19,592 nt of DNA from Thermoleophilia bacterium (lineage in GTDB: Bacteria > Actinomycetota > Thermoleophilia > Gaiellales > Gaiellaceae), in contig JAICYG010000033.1 of the NCBI GenBank assembly GCA_025934335.1, positions 1-19,592 of the forward strand, written 5' to 3'. The position numbers and the translations under genes were made by a program. Below are positions 6,797-13,432 of the stretch, one piece after another. The notes below the pieces were generated by a model that had not been told where the DNA came from, searched no databases, and saw only the letters and a list, made by a program, of their open reading frames with translations. Within the stretch, counting starts at the first letter, position 1. Every line of letters starts with the position of its first letter.

Positions 6797-7935
6797 CGCG
6801 CGGCCCGATCCTTCGTCGCCCAGTCGACGCGGCCGATCCAGCGGTCGCGGTTTCCGGCGTACCAGCGGATCGTGCGGAGGACACCTTCCTCCCAGCTGAC
6901 GCGCGGCTGCCAGCCGGTCTCGCGGTGGAGCTTGTCGTAGCCGACCCTGAGCGCGAGCACGTCGGTCGAGCCGGGACGCAGCCTGCGCTCGCTGGTGACG
7001 ACGTGCCGGTCGGCCGGCCAGAAGCCTTCCTCGCTGCCGGTGCGGATGATCAGGTCGGCCCAGTCGCGCATCGAGATGTTCTTCCCCTGCCCGTACACGT
7101 ACAGGTCGCCGGGGATCCCCTCCGCAGCGACGGTCAGGTGGCCACGGACACCGTCGATCGTGAAGCAGAAATCCCGCAGCGGCTCCAGCGCGCCCAGCTC
7201 GATCTCCGGCCGCGTGAGCGCCTGCGTGATGATCGTGCCGGTCACGTAGCGCGGGTTCTGGCGCGGCCCGTAGTTGTTGAACATCCGCGTCACCACCCCC
7301 GGCACCCCGTAGGCGTCGTGGTAGTTCATCGTCAGGAAATCGGCCGCGACCTTCGCCGTCGCATAGATCGACTTCGGGTTGATCGGCGAGCGCTCGTGCA
7401 GGATCAGCCCGCCCAGCTCGTCGAAATCGTGCTGATGCGCGACCGACTCGCGCACGTTCCCGTACTCCTCCGACGTGCCGGCCGTGTCGAACTTCTCCAG
7501 CTCGACGCCGTGGTCGACGACGGACTGCAGCAGGTTCAACGTCCCGACCGTGTTCGCCATCACCGTCTCGTACGGCCGATGCCACGACTCACCCACGTGC
7601 GCCTGCGCGCCCAGATGGAACACATACGGGCGGTCCGCTGCCTCCGCCAGGTCACGCATCAGATAGTCGATCGAGGTCTTGTCGGTCAGATCCGCGAACA
7701 CCACCCGCAACCGGTCGCGTAGATGCCCGATGTTGTTCAACGCCCCCGACGACGTCGCCCGCACGAACGCGACCACGTTCGCCTCCAACTCGACCAGCGC
7801 CTCGGTCAGGTGCGACCCCATGAACCCGTCAGCGCCCGTCACCAACACCGTCCGGCCCGCATACCGCGAACCGAACTCCTCACGCAGGCCGTCAAGCTCT
7901 TGCCGCGTCCAGGTGGCTGTATCGTCGCCGGACAC
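6793..7935 (-). CDS. NDP-sugar 4,6-dehydratase, GDP-mannose 4,6-dehydratase-like (extended SDR)
   Basis: A 380-residue extended SDR enzyme. It has the NAD(P) site GADGFMG (34-40), the ADLTD motif after strand 3, the active-site block TSEEYG (T154, S155, E156) and the YxxxK pair Y191/K195. Then come RMFNNYGPRQNPRYV and a late RDFCFTIDGVRGHL motif. The TSE order is like GDP-mannose 4,6-dehydratase, but the GFMGSHLTEAL start and the late motif also recall LegB-type UDP-GlcNAc dehydratases, so the substrate is uncertain. The linked fucose synthase-like gene favours GDP-mannose. Start is GTG 7935, with a TACGCT box at 7947-7942 only six bases upstream. Codon use is odd: roughly the first 238 codons contain no CTC leucine codon, unlike the neighbours, while the end looks ordinary. 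Confidence 0.5.
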   Translation of the reverse strand: MSGDDTATWTRQELDGLREEFGSRYAGRTVLVTGADGFMGSHLTEALVELEANVVAFVRATSSGALNNIGHLRDRLRVVFADLTDKTSIDYLMRDLAEAADRPYVFHLGAQAHVGESWHRPYETVMANTVGTLNLLQSVVDHGVELEKFDTAGTSEEYGNVRESVAHQHDFDELGGLILHERSPINPKSIYATAKVAADFLTMNYHDAYGVPGVVTRMFNNYGPRQNPRYVTGTIITQALTRPEIELGALEPLRDFCFTIDGVRGHLTVAAEGIPGDLYVYGQGKNISMRDWADLIIRTGSEEGFWPADRHVVTSERRLRPGSTDVLALRVGYDKLHRETGWQPRVSWEEGVLRTIRWYAGNRDRWIGRVDWATKDRAAR

Positions 7936-7947
7936 GGATGCAGCGTA
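7936..7947 (-). promoter_or_regulatory. Candidate -10 element for the minus-strand deoxysugar operon
   Basis: On the minus strand TACGCT (7947-7942) fits the TAnnnT form of an actinobacterial -10 box and ends six bases before the GTG at 7935, so the transcript would be leaderless. No convincing -35 is seen. The site lies inside the first codons of the opposite-strand flippase gene. Six-base matches of this kind are common by chance, so this is weak. Confidence 0.5.
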
Positions 7948-9392
7948 GTCGGTCAGCCGGAGGAGCCCTCGGGAGCGGCGTCCTCACCGGGATCTCCACG
8001 GCGGCCGTCAGCGGCTCGGCCGCGATTCTCGGCGTCCTCCTCTCACGGAAGTTCGGGCACGGCGTGCACACGGACGGCTTCTTCGCCGCCTACGGCGTCT
8101 ACCTGGCCGTCGTGCTCGTTGCGGGCGCGCTCCGCGTGGTGGTGCTGCCGCGCTTCGTCGTCGCGCGGGCAGACGGCCGCCTCGGCCACGAGGTCGGAGC
8201 GTGGACGGTCGGGCTCGCGATGCCGCTCGGCTGCGCGATCGCCGTCGCCGTCGCGTGGCCGCACGGGATCGCGTCGGCGCTGACGCCGAGCGCCGAGGCG
8301 CGCGGGCAGGCGGCGGAGCTCTTACCGTGGGTCGTTCCCGCGGCCGCGGCACAGGTGTACGCCGGCCTCGTCGCGAGCGCGCTCGCCGCGCACGACGACT
8401 ATTCGTCCGCGGCGTTCGGCTTCGCGACCGGCGCGGTCTGCGGCGTGCTGCTCACGGTCGCGCTGGTCGGGCACGGCGTGATCGCCTTCGGCTGGGGGCT
8501 CGCCCTGAACGGGGGGCTCGCGCTCGCGATCCCGCTCGTCCCGCTGCTGCGTCGCCGCTCGATCGCGGCGCCCGACACGCGCCCGTGGAGCAGGCTGCTC
8601 GAGCTGGGGGAGGGAATCGCCTTGCCGATCGCCCTCCAGGGGCTCTACGTCGTTGCCTACCGGTTCGCGTCCGGCCTCGGCACCGGCCGTGCGACGACCT
8701 TCTCCTACGCCTACCTGATCGCTGCGTTCCTCGTGGCGGTGACGGCGACGTCGATCGCGCTCGTCTCGACGGTGCCGCTCGCGCGCGAGGGAGCCTCGCC
8801 GGAGCGCGTTGCGCGGCACGTTGTGGCGATCGCCTGGCTCTCGCTCGTGCCCGTCGCCGCGGCGGCGGGGATCTTCACGCTCGCCGGCGAGCCGCTCGTC
8901 CGCAACGTCCTCGGCGCGAGCTACGGCGGCGGCACCGGTGCAGAGCTGGGGCGACTCGTCGGGTACCTCGCACCCTGGATGGTCGCCTCGGTCGTCGTCT
9001 CGGTCGCGTACCCGATCGTCTTCGTGCGCGGCCGCGCGCGCTGGCTGCCCGCCCTCGCCGCCGGCGTGCTGGCGGTGCAGGTGCTCATCGAGTGGGGCGC
9101 GCGCTCCGCATTCGGCCTCGGCGGCGTCGCCGGCGGAATGGCGCTGACGACGGCGGCGGTCGTCGTGGTGCTGCTCGCCGCGCTCGGCGCCCTCCGCCGC
9201 ACGACGGCCGGCGTCGTCGTTGCAGCAGTCGTCTGTGGCATCCTCGCCGCCGCCGCGTTCGGTCTGCCTCGGCTCGTGATCGGCCCCGTCGCCGCCGCAG
9301 GCGTCGGCATCGTTCTCTACGGGGCAGCGCTTGGTGCATGGCGGCCGGCCGGGTTGCGCGACGCGTGGGCGTACCTGCGAACGTTGCAGTAG
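7938..9392 (+). CDS. MurJ/Wzx-like lipid-linked oligosaccharide flippase (MOP superfamily)
   Basis: A 484-residue integral membrane protein with about 12-14 hydrophobic segments across its length. The N-terminal pattern, with SGSAAILGVLLSRKFG followed by TDGFFAAYGVYL, is that of MurJ/Wzx-type flippases, in which the first helices are followed by a TDAFF-like motif. These proteins move lipid-linked precursors from the inner to the outer face of the membrane. In a polysaccharide block its most likely cargo is the glycan repeat unit rather than lipid II, but this is inferred. The start ATG at 7938 is only two bases from the divergent dehydratase start. A TATCGT hexamer at 7920-7925 may be a -10 box, which would place the promoter inside the dehydratase gene. 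The first codons (CGT AGT CGG TCA) are unlike the CTC/GTC-rich remainder. Confidence 0.5.
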   Translation: MQRSRSAGGALGSGVLTGISTAAVSGSAAILGVLLSRKFGHGVHTDGFFAAYGVYLAVVLVAGALRVVVLPRFVVARADGRLGHEVGAWTVGLAMPLGCAIAVAVAWPHGIASALTPSAEARGQAAELLPWVVPAAAAQVYAGLVASALAAHDDYSSAAFGFATGAVCGVLLTVALVGHGVIAFGWGLALNGGLALAIPLVPLLRRRSIAAPDTRPWSRLLELGEGIALPIALQGLYVVAYRFASGLGTGRATTFSYAYLIAAFLVAVTATSIALVSTVPLAREGASPERVARHVVAIAWLSLVPVAAAAGIFTLAGEPLVRNVLGASYGGGTGAELGRLVGYLAPWMVASVVVSVAYPIVFVRGRARWLPALAAGVLAVQVLIEWGARSAFGLGGVAGGMALTTAAVVVVLLAALGALRRTTAGVVVAAVVCGILAAAAFGLPRLVIGPVAAAGVGIVLYGAALGAWRPAGLRDAWAYLRTLQ

Positions 9393-9403
9393 CGTTCGGC
9401 GGC

Positions 9404-10120
9404 GTGCCCGACCTGAAGACGCTCGTCCGTCGGCTCGGTCGCACGGGACCGGGAAAGAACCTCGTGCACGCGGCGGTGCTTCCCGACCCGGCGTCGATGC
9501 GCTTCCCGAACGTCTCGCAGTGGCCGGCTGAGGTCCGCGGCTTCGAGGACCTGGCGTTCCTCCTCTCGTCGAACCAGCTGAACCACGGCGTGGCGTCGCT
9601 GCAGCTCGACGAGGCCGCGCTGCTCTACCGGCTCGCGCGCGACGTCCGCGAGGGGCCGGTCGCGGAGATCGGGCGCTTCAAGGGCGGCAGCACGTTCATC
9701 TTCGCGTCGGCGCTGCCGCGGGGCGCCGAGCTGTGGTCGTACGACTTCCACGTGGCGCTGCGGCCGGACATGCCCGGCGAGCAGCTCGACGAGGAGCTGC
9801 GCACGGCGCTCGATCGCTACGGGCTCGCAGGCAAGGTCCACCTGCTCGTGGCCGACTCGCGCACCGCAGACCCCCCGCCCGGGCCGCTCGAGCTCCTCTT
9901 CGTCGACGGCGACCACAGCTACGAGGGGGCAAAGGCCGACTTCGGGCGCTGGGGCGCGTTCGTGCGCCCGGACGGCCACCTGCTCTTCCACGACGCCGTC
10001 GACTCCGGCGGTTACGGCAACCACTACCCGGGCGTCGCGCGGGCGGTCGCCGAGATCGGGCCGGGCTGGGAGCGGCAGCCGAACGCGGGCTCGATCGCGC
10101 ACTTCGTCAAGCGCGCGTGA
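9404..10120 (+). CDS. Class I SAM-dependent methyltransferase (Methyltransf_24 type)
   Basis: A 238-residue protein with a Rossmann-like methyltransferase domain. The SAM-binding motif I is VAEIGRFKGGSTF (E88, G90, G94), followed by the acidic strand end LWSYDFH. The post-motif LLFVDGDHSYEGAKADF (D168, D170, H171) and a later LLFHDA stretch are typical of the Methyltransf_24 family, which includes sugar O-methyltransferases and related enzymes. In this setting it may methylate a sugar of the glycan, possibly to cap or tag the chain; the position is unknown. The start GTG 9404 lies 11 bases after the flippase stop; no clear ribosome binding site is visible. The end overlaps the next gene as GTGA, indicating coupling with the GT2. 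Confidence 0.5.
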   Translation: MPDLKTLVRRLGRTGPGKNLVHAAVLPDPASMRFPNVSQWPAEVRGFEDLAFLLSSNQLNHGVASLQLDEAALLYRLARDVREGPVAEIGRFKGGSTFIFASALPRGAELWSYDFHVALRPDMPGEQLDEELRTALDRYGLAGKVHLLVADSRTADPPPGPLELLFVDGDHSYEGAKADFGRWGAFVRPDGHLLFHDAVDSGGYGNHYPGVARAVAEIGPGWERQPNAGSIAHFVKRA

Positions 10121-10983
10121 AGCTCGCAGCCGTCGTCCTCAACTGGAACGGCGGCGAGGACACGCTCGCCGCCCTCGCCTCGCTCGAGGGCATCCCCGTC
10201 GTCTGCGTCGACAACGGCTCGACCGACGGGTCGCCGGCTGCGATCGCTGCGCGCTTCCCGTCGGTCGACCTGATCCGCACCGGCGTCAACCTCGGCTTTG
10301 CGGGCGGCAACAACGTCGGCATCCGCCGCGCGCTCGCCGGCGGCGCCGAGTGGGTGCTGATCCTGAACAACGACGCGGTCGCCGAGCCCGGCCTCGGCGC
10401 CGCGCTCGAAGCCGCGGCGGCGGCTCGCCCGGATGCCGGCCTGCTCGCGTGCTCGATCCTGGATTCGGACGGGCTGGCGATCCAGTACGCGGGCGCGACG
10501 TTCCAGCCGAGGCTCGGGTACTCGGGCCGGCTCGCGACAGGCGCGCAGCGCGAGCTGCGCGACGTGGGGCGGGCGGACGGCGCCGCGCTCGCGGTCTCGC
10601 GCGCCGCGGTCGAGCGCGCGGGGCTCCTCGACGAGACGCTGTTCCTCTACGTCGAGGACGTCGAGTGGTCGCTGCGCATTCGGGAGGCAGGCTTCGCCGT
10701 CGTGCTCGTCCCGGATGCACGCGTGCGGCACAGGGGCTCGGCCGCGAGCGGCGGCGCTGCGTCGACCACGAACCTCTACTACGACACGCGCAACACGATC
10801 GCCGTCTGCGAACGGCATGCGCCCCTGCCGCGCGGCCTCCGCGGCCTTCGCCGCGTGGTCGTCGTCTCGGCGCACCTCGTGCAGGCCGCGCGTCATCCGC
10901 GTCGCGTCGCCGCGGCGCTCGCGGTCGTGGACGGGTGGCGCGACGCGCGCGCCGGCCGCCTCGGTCAGAGAAGCTCGGCGTAG
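10117..10983 (+). CDS. Family 2 glycosyltransferase, rhamnosyltransferase-like
   Basis: A 288-residue GT-A enzyme. Motifs in order: VVLNWNGGEDT (6-16), VDNGSTDGS (31-39), NLGFAGGNNVGI (58-69), the metal-binding LNND (83-86), and the acceptor-side EDVEWSLRIREAGF that is typical of the WbbL/rhamnosyltransferase-like branch of family 2. It probably transfers a sugar (rhamnose or another hexose) onto the growing lipid-linked glycan in the cytoplasm. The start is GTG 10117 in a GTGA overlap with the methyltransferase stop. The C-terminal 60 residues are Arg-rich with short hydrophobic patches, possibly a membrane-associating tail. Its final 19 bases overlap the end of the convergent GT4 gene. Confidence 0.5.
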   Translation: MKLAAVVLNWNGGEDTLAALASLEGIPVVCVDNGSTDGSPAAIAARFPSVDLIRTGVNLGFAGGNNVGIRRALAGGAEWVLILNNDAVAEPGLGAALEAAAAARPDAGLLACSILDSDGLAIQYAGATFQPRLGYSGRLATGAQRELRDVGRADGAALAVSRAAVERAGLLDETLFLYVEDVEWSLRIREAGFAVVLVPDARVRHRGSAASGGAASTTNLYYDTRNTIAVCERHAPLPRGLRGLRRVVVVSAHLVQAARHPRRVAAALAVVDGWRDARAGRLGQRSSA

Positions 10984-12008
10984 ACCTCGTCGGTCGCGCG
11001 CGCGGTCGCGTCCCACGAGAACGCCTGCGCGCGCACGAGCCCGCGCGCGGCCCACTCGTCTGGCGCGGAGAGCACGTCGAGCACCGCGTCGGCGATCGAG
11101 CGCGGGTCGCGCGGGTCGAAGAGGCGCGCCGCGTCGCCGACGACCTCGGGCAGTGCGGCGACGTTCGAGCACGCGACTGGGCAGCCGCAGGCCATCGCCT
11201 CGAGCGGCGGCAGGCCGAAACCCTCGTACAGCGACGGGAAGACGAGCGCCGCCGCATGCTGCATCAGGTCGACGACCTCGTCCCACGGCAGGTGCCCGCG
11301 CGCCTCGACGCCTTCGGGTACGTCGGAGAAGCCGCCGCCTGTCAGCACGAGCCGTAGGCCCGGGCGCTCGCGCCGCAGCAGCGCGAACGCCTCGAAGAGC
11401 CGCTCGTGGTTCTTGTGCGGCCAGCGCCGCGCCGGGTAGAGCAGGTAGTCGCCGCGCGCGCCGCCGGGGCGCAGGCGGTCGTGGTCGACCCCGAGCGGCA
11501 CGACGCGGAGCCGCCCGGGGTCGAGGCCGAGCAGCTCCTCCGCCCGCCCGCGGACGAACTCGCTGATCACGATCACGCGCTCGGCGCCGCGCAGCGACGG
11601 GTGCCAGACGGCGCGGCGAAAGAGCCGCTCCGAGCGCGGGAACATCGCCGGTAGGTCGAGATGCTGGAGATCGTGCAGCGTGACGACGCTCGGCGTGTCG
11701 ACCCTGGGGAGCCGGATCGTCAGCGGGTAGTGGACGACTGCGGCTCCCGCCAGCGGACGCCGCAGCCGGCGCGGCCGCGCCCACGCCTCGCCCATTGCGA
11801 GCAGGCGCTCGGGCGTCGTGCGGGCGGTGCGGTAGTCGGTCGCGACGACCGACGGCAGGCCGGCAGCAGCGTCCGGTGCGACCGGCGGCAGGACGACCCG
11901 GTAGTCGTGGCGCCCGGTCCGGCCGAGTCCCCCGAGGAGCTCGCGGACATAGGTCTCGCTGCCGCCGAGCCTGCCCGGGACGAGCGTCAGGAGCGGGATC
12001 GCGATCAC
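10965..12008 (-). CDS. Family 4 glycosyltransferase
   Basis: A 347-residue GT-B retaining glycosyltransferase. The N-terminal glycine loop is GRLGGSETYVREL (12-24), followed by VVTLHDLQHLD and VIVISEFVRG, common to this family. In the C-terminal domain, RRWPHKNH (194-201) gives the donor-phosphate-binding Arg/Lys, and SLYEGFGLPPLEAMACG contains the EX7E motif (E262, E270). The form matches mannosyl/rhamnosyl transferases such as those of WbdA/WbaZ type, but the donor is not readable. It is a single-gene unit on the minus strand, starting at GTG 12008, which has TAGGAT (12020-12015) six bases upstream and so may be leaderless. Its 3' end overlaps the convergent GT2 gene by 19 bases. Confidence 0.5.
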   Translation of the reverse strand: MIAIPLLTLVPGRLGGSETYVRELLGGLGRTGRHDYRVVLPPVAPDAAAGLPSVVATDYRTARTTPERLLAMGEAWARPRRLRRPLAGAAVVHYPLTIRLPRVDTPSVVTLHDLQHLDLPAMFPRSERLFRRAVWHPSLRGAERVIVISEFVRGRAEELLGLDPGRLRVVPLGVDHDRLRPGGARGDYLLYPARRWPHKNHERLFEAFALLRRERPGLRLVLTGGGFSDVPEGVEARGHLPWDEVVDLMQHAAALVFPSLYEGFGLPPLEAMACGCPVACSNVAALPEVVGDAARLFDPRDPRSIADAVLDVLSAPDEWAARGLVRAQAFSWDATARATDEVYAELL

Positions 12009-12020
12009 CGGCCGATCCTA
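12009..12020 (-). promoter_or_regulatory. Candidate -10 element for the minus-strand GT4 gene
   Basis: The minus-strand hexamer TAGGAT (12020-12015) matches the actinobacterial -10 consensus TAnnnT with A at position five, and lies exactly six bases before the GTG start, which would make the mRNA leaderless. No -35 box is clear at the expected distance. Confidence 0.5.
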
Positions 12021-12021
12021 C

Positions 12022-12033
12022 GGCCCGCGGGCC
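12022..12033. repeat. Perfect 12-base palindrome in the divergent promoter region
   Basis: GGCCCGCGGGCC reads the same on both strands, lying just upstream of the minus-strand -10 candidate. It has no loop, so it is a poor terminator; a dimeric regulator site is possible. In such GC-rich DNA a chance palindrome of this composition is not rare. Confidence 0.5.
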
Positions 12034-12044
12034 ACGCCCCCGGC

Positions 12045-12083
12045 TTACAGAGCCGTAATCCCGCCGCTCTAGACTCCCGCGCA
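12045..12083 (+). promoter_or_regulatory. Candidate promoter with TTAC-N6-GTAA palindrome, leaderless start at 12084
   Basis: TTACAGAGCCGTAA (12045-12058) is an imperfect inverted repeat, followed by T and then by TCTAGACT (12068-12075). TAGACT fits TAnnnT and ends eight bases before the ATG at 12084, so transcription could begin at or next to the ATG. TTACAG lies 19 bases upstream of TAGACT and could act as a weak -35. The related sequence at 1931-1958 shares GCCGTAAT and TCT-AGAC. Its position in the gap between divergent genes supports a regulatory role; no factor can be named. Confidence 0.5.
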
Positions 12084-12413
12084 ATGACCGACGAGCCGTC
12101 TGACGTCGCCGCGCTCTTCGCGCGGCTGAAGGAGGAGCTGCGGGCGGCGGGCCCGCGCGGCGACGGCGTCACCCCGGCGCAGGTGCGGCTGTCGGTGCGC
12201 GACCAGGCAGAGCGCCTCTGGCCGGTCTCGGCGGAGCGCCCGATCGTCGGCAAGGGCGGGCCGCTGAAAGCGGTGCTGCGGCGGCTGCAGCGGTGGTACG
12301 TCGAGCCGGCGTTCGCCGACCAGCGCGCGTTCAACGACGCCGTCCTGAAGCTGATCGACGACCTCGACGAGCGCATCGCGCGGCTCGAGTCGAAGCCGAA
12401 GCCAAACTCGTGA
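12084..12413 (+). CDS. Small helical protein of unknown function
   Basis: A 109-residue soluble, charged protein. It is predicted mostly helical: an N-terminal helix DVAALFARLKEELRAAG, a middle segment with the pattern SAERPIVGKGGPLKAVLRRLQRWYVEPAF, and a C-terminal heptad-like helix (FNDAVLKLIDDLDERIARLE) likely to form a coiled coil. As I recall, the ERPIV to RRLLRWYVEP pattern followed by a coiled coil occurs as an N-terminal region in some glycan-modifying methyltransferases and glycosyltransferases, where it may serve assembly or membrane attachment; here it stands alone. No catalytic motif is present. Start ATG 12084 sits eight bases after a likely -10 box. It heads the long plus-strand operon and its stop overlaps the next GT4 start as GTGA. 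Confidence 0.5.
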   Translation: MTDEPSDVAALFARLKEELRAAGPRGDGVTPAQVRLSVRDQAERLWPVSAERPIVGKGGPLKAVLRRLQRWYVEPAFADQRAFNDAVLKLIDDLDERIARLESKPKPNS

Positions 12414-13429
12414 GAGTTGCGGTCTGCGCGCCGCAGGTGCCGTTCGTGCGCGGCGGCGCCGAGCTGATGGCGGACGACCTCGTCGCGGCACTGCGCGCGC
12501 GGGGGCACGACGCCGACCTCGTGACGATGCCGTTCAAGTGGTACCCGGGCGCGCGCGTGCTCGACCAGGCCTTTCTCTGGCGGCTCGTCGACCTGACGGA
12601 GTCCGACGGCGTCCCGATCGACCGTGTGATCGCGACCAAGTTCCCGGCCTACTGCGTCCGTCACCCGAACAAGGTCGCGTGGGTGCTGCACCAGTTCCGG
12701 CAGGCGTACGACTACGACCGCACGGAGCTCGGGCAGTTCGACCAGTCGCCGGCGGACAGGGCAACCAGGCGCGCAGTCGAGCGGCTCGACGCGGTCGCGC
12801 TCGGCGAGGCGCGGCACGTCTTCGCGACCTCGGCGAACGTCGCCGACCGGCTGCGCCGCTTCAACGGGATCGAGTCGACGGTGCTGCCGCACCCGCCGCA
12901 GTCGCTTCCCTATCGCGAGTCGGAGCCCGAGGGGTTCGTGCTCTCCGTGAACCGGCTCGACCGCGCGAAGCGGATCGACCTGCTGATCGAGGCGGCGAAG
13001 CGCGAGCCGTCCTTGCGCGTCGTCATCACCGGGGAAGGCCCGGACCGCGACCGCCTCGAGCGACTCGCCGCGGGACTGAACGGCCAGGTCCGCTTCGTCG
13101 GGCGCGCAGGCGACGACGAGCTCGTCGACCTCTATGCCCGCAGCCTCGCGGTCTACTACGCGCCGGCCGACGAGGACTTCGGCATGGTCCCCTACGAGGC
13201 GTTCCTCTCGGGCAAGCCCGTGGTCACCGCGCGCGACGCGGGCGGACCGCTCGAGGTCGTCCACGATCGCGAGACCGGCCTCGTGGTCGAGCCGGAGCCG
13301 GAGGCAGTCGCGCGGGCGTGCGCCTACCTCGCGGCGCACGCCGACGAGGCGAGGGCGTGGGGCCACGCGGGTCGCGCGATCGCCGAGCGCGTCACCTGGG
13401 ATGCGTGCGTCGACGCGCTCCTCCCCTAA
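12410..13429 (+). CDS. Family 4 glycosyltransferase
   Basis: A 339-residue GT-B enzyme. The N-terminus MRVAVCAPQVPFVRGGAEL carries the glycine-rich loop (G15, G16). It continues with KFPAYCVRHPNKVAWVLHQF, a pattern I associate with a GT4 subgroup found in bacterial polysaccharide loci. In the C-terminal domain, SVNRLDRAKRIDLLIEA gives the R182/K187 donor-phosphate residues, VVITGEGPDR is the next strand, and DEDFGMVPYEAF contains the EX7E pair (E255, E263). The role is likely transfer of a hexose in the cytoplasm. Start GTG 12410 overlaps the upstream stop. A three-base gap separates it from the next GT4, so the genes are in one operon. Confidence 0.5.
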   Translation: MRVAVCAPQVPFVRGGAELMADDLVAALRARGHDADLVTMPFKWYPGARVLDQAFLWRLVDLTESDGVPIDRVIATKFPAYCVRHPNKVAWVLHQFRQAYDYDRTELGQFDQSPADRATRRAVERLDAVALGEARHVFATSANVADRLRRFNGIESTVLPHPPQSLPYRESEPEGFVLSVNRLDRAKRIDLLIEAAKREPSLRVVITGEGPDRDRLERLAAGLNGQVRFVGRAGDDELVDLYARSLAVYYAPADEDFGMVPYEAFLSGKPVVTARDAGGPLEVVHDRETGLVVEPEPEAVARACAYLAAHADEARAWGHAGRAIAERVTWDACVDALLP

Positions 13430-13432
13430 CCG

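Noticed and set aside
10012..10018. Extra TTACGGC half-site inside the methyltransferase gene, with others near 2658 and 4896
   Set aside because: These lie inside coding sequence, lack the second half and the TCTNAGAC follow-on, and are expected by chance.
12022..12033. GC palindrome as a transcription terminator
   Set aside because: It has no loop and no T-run, and it lies between divergent starts, where a terminator is not expected.
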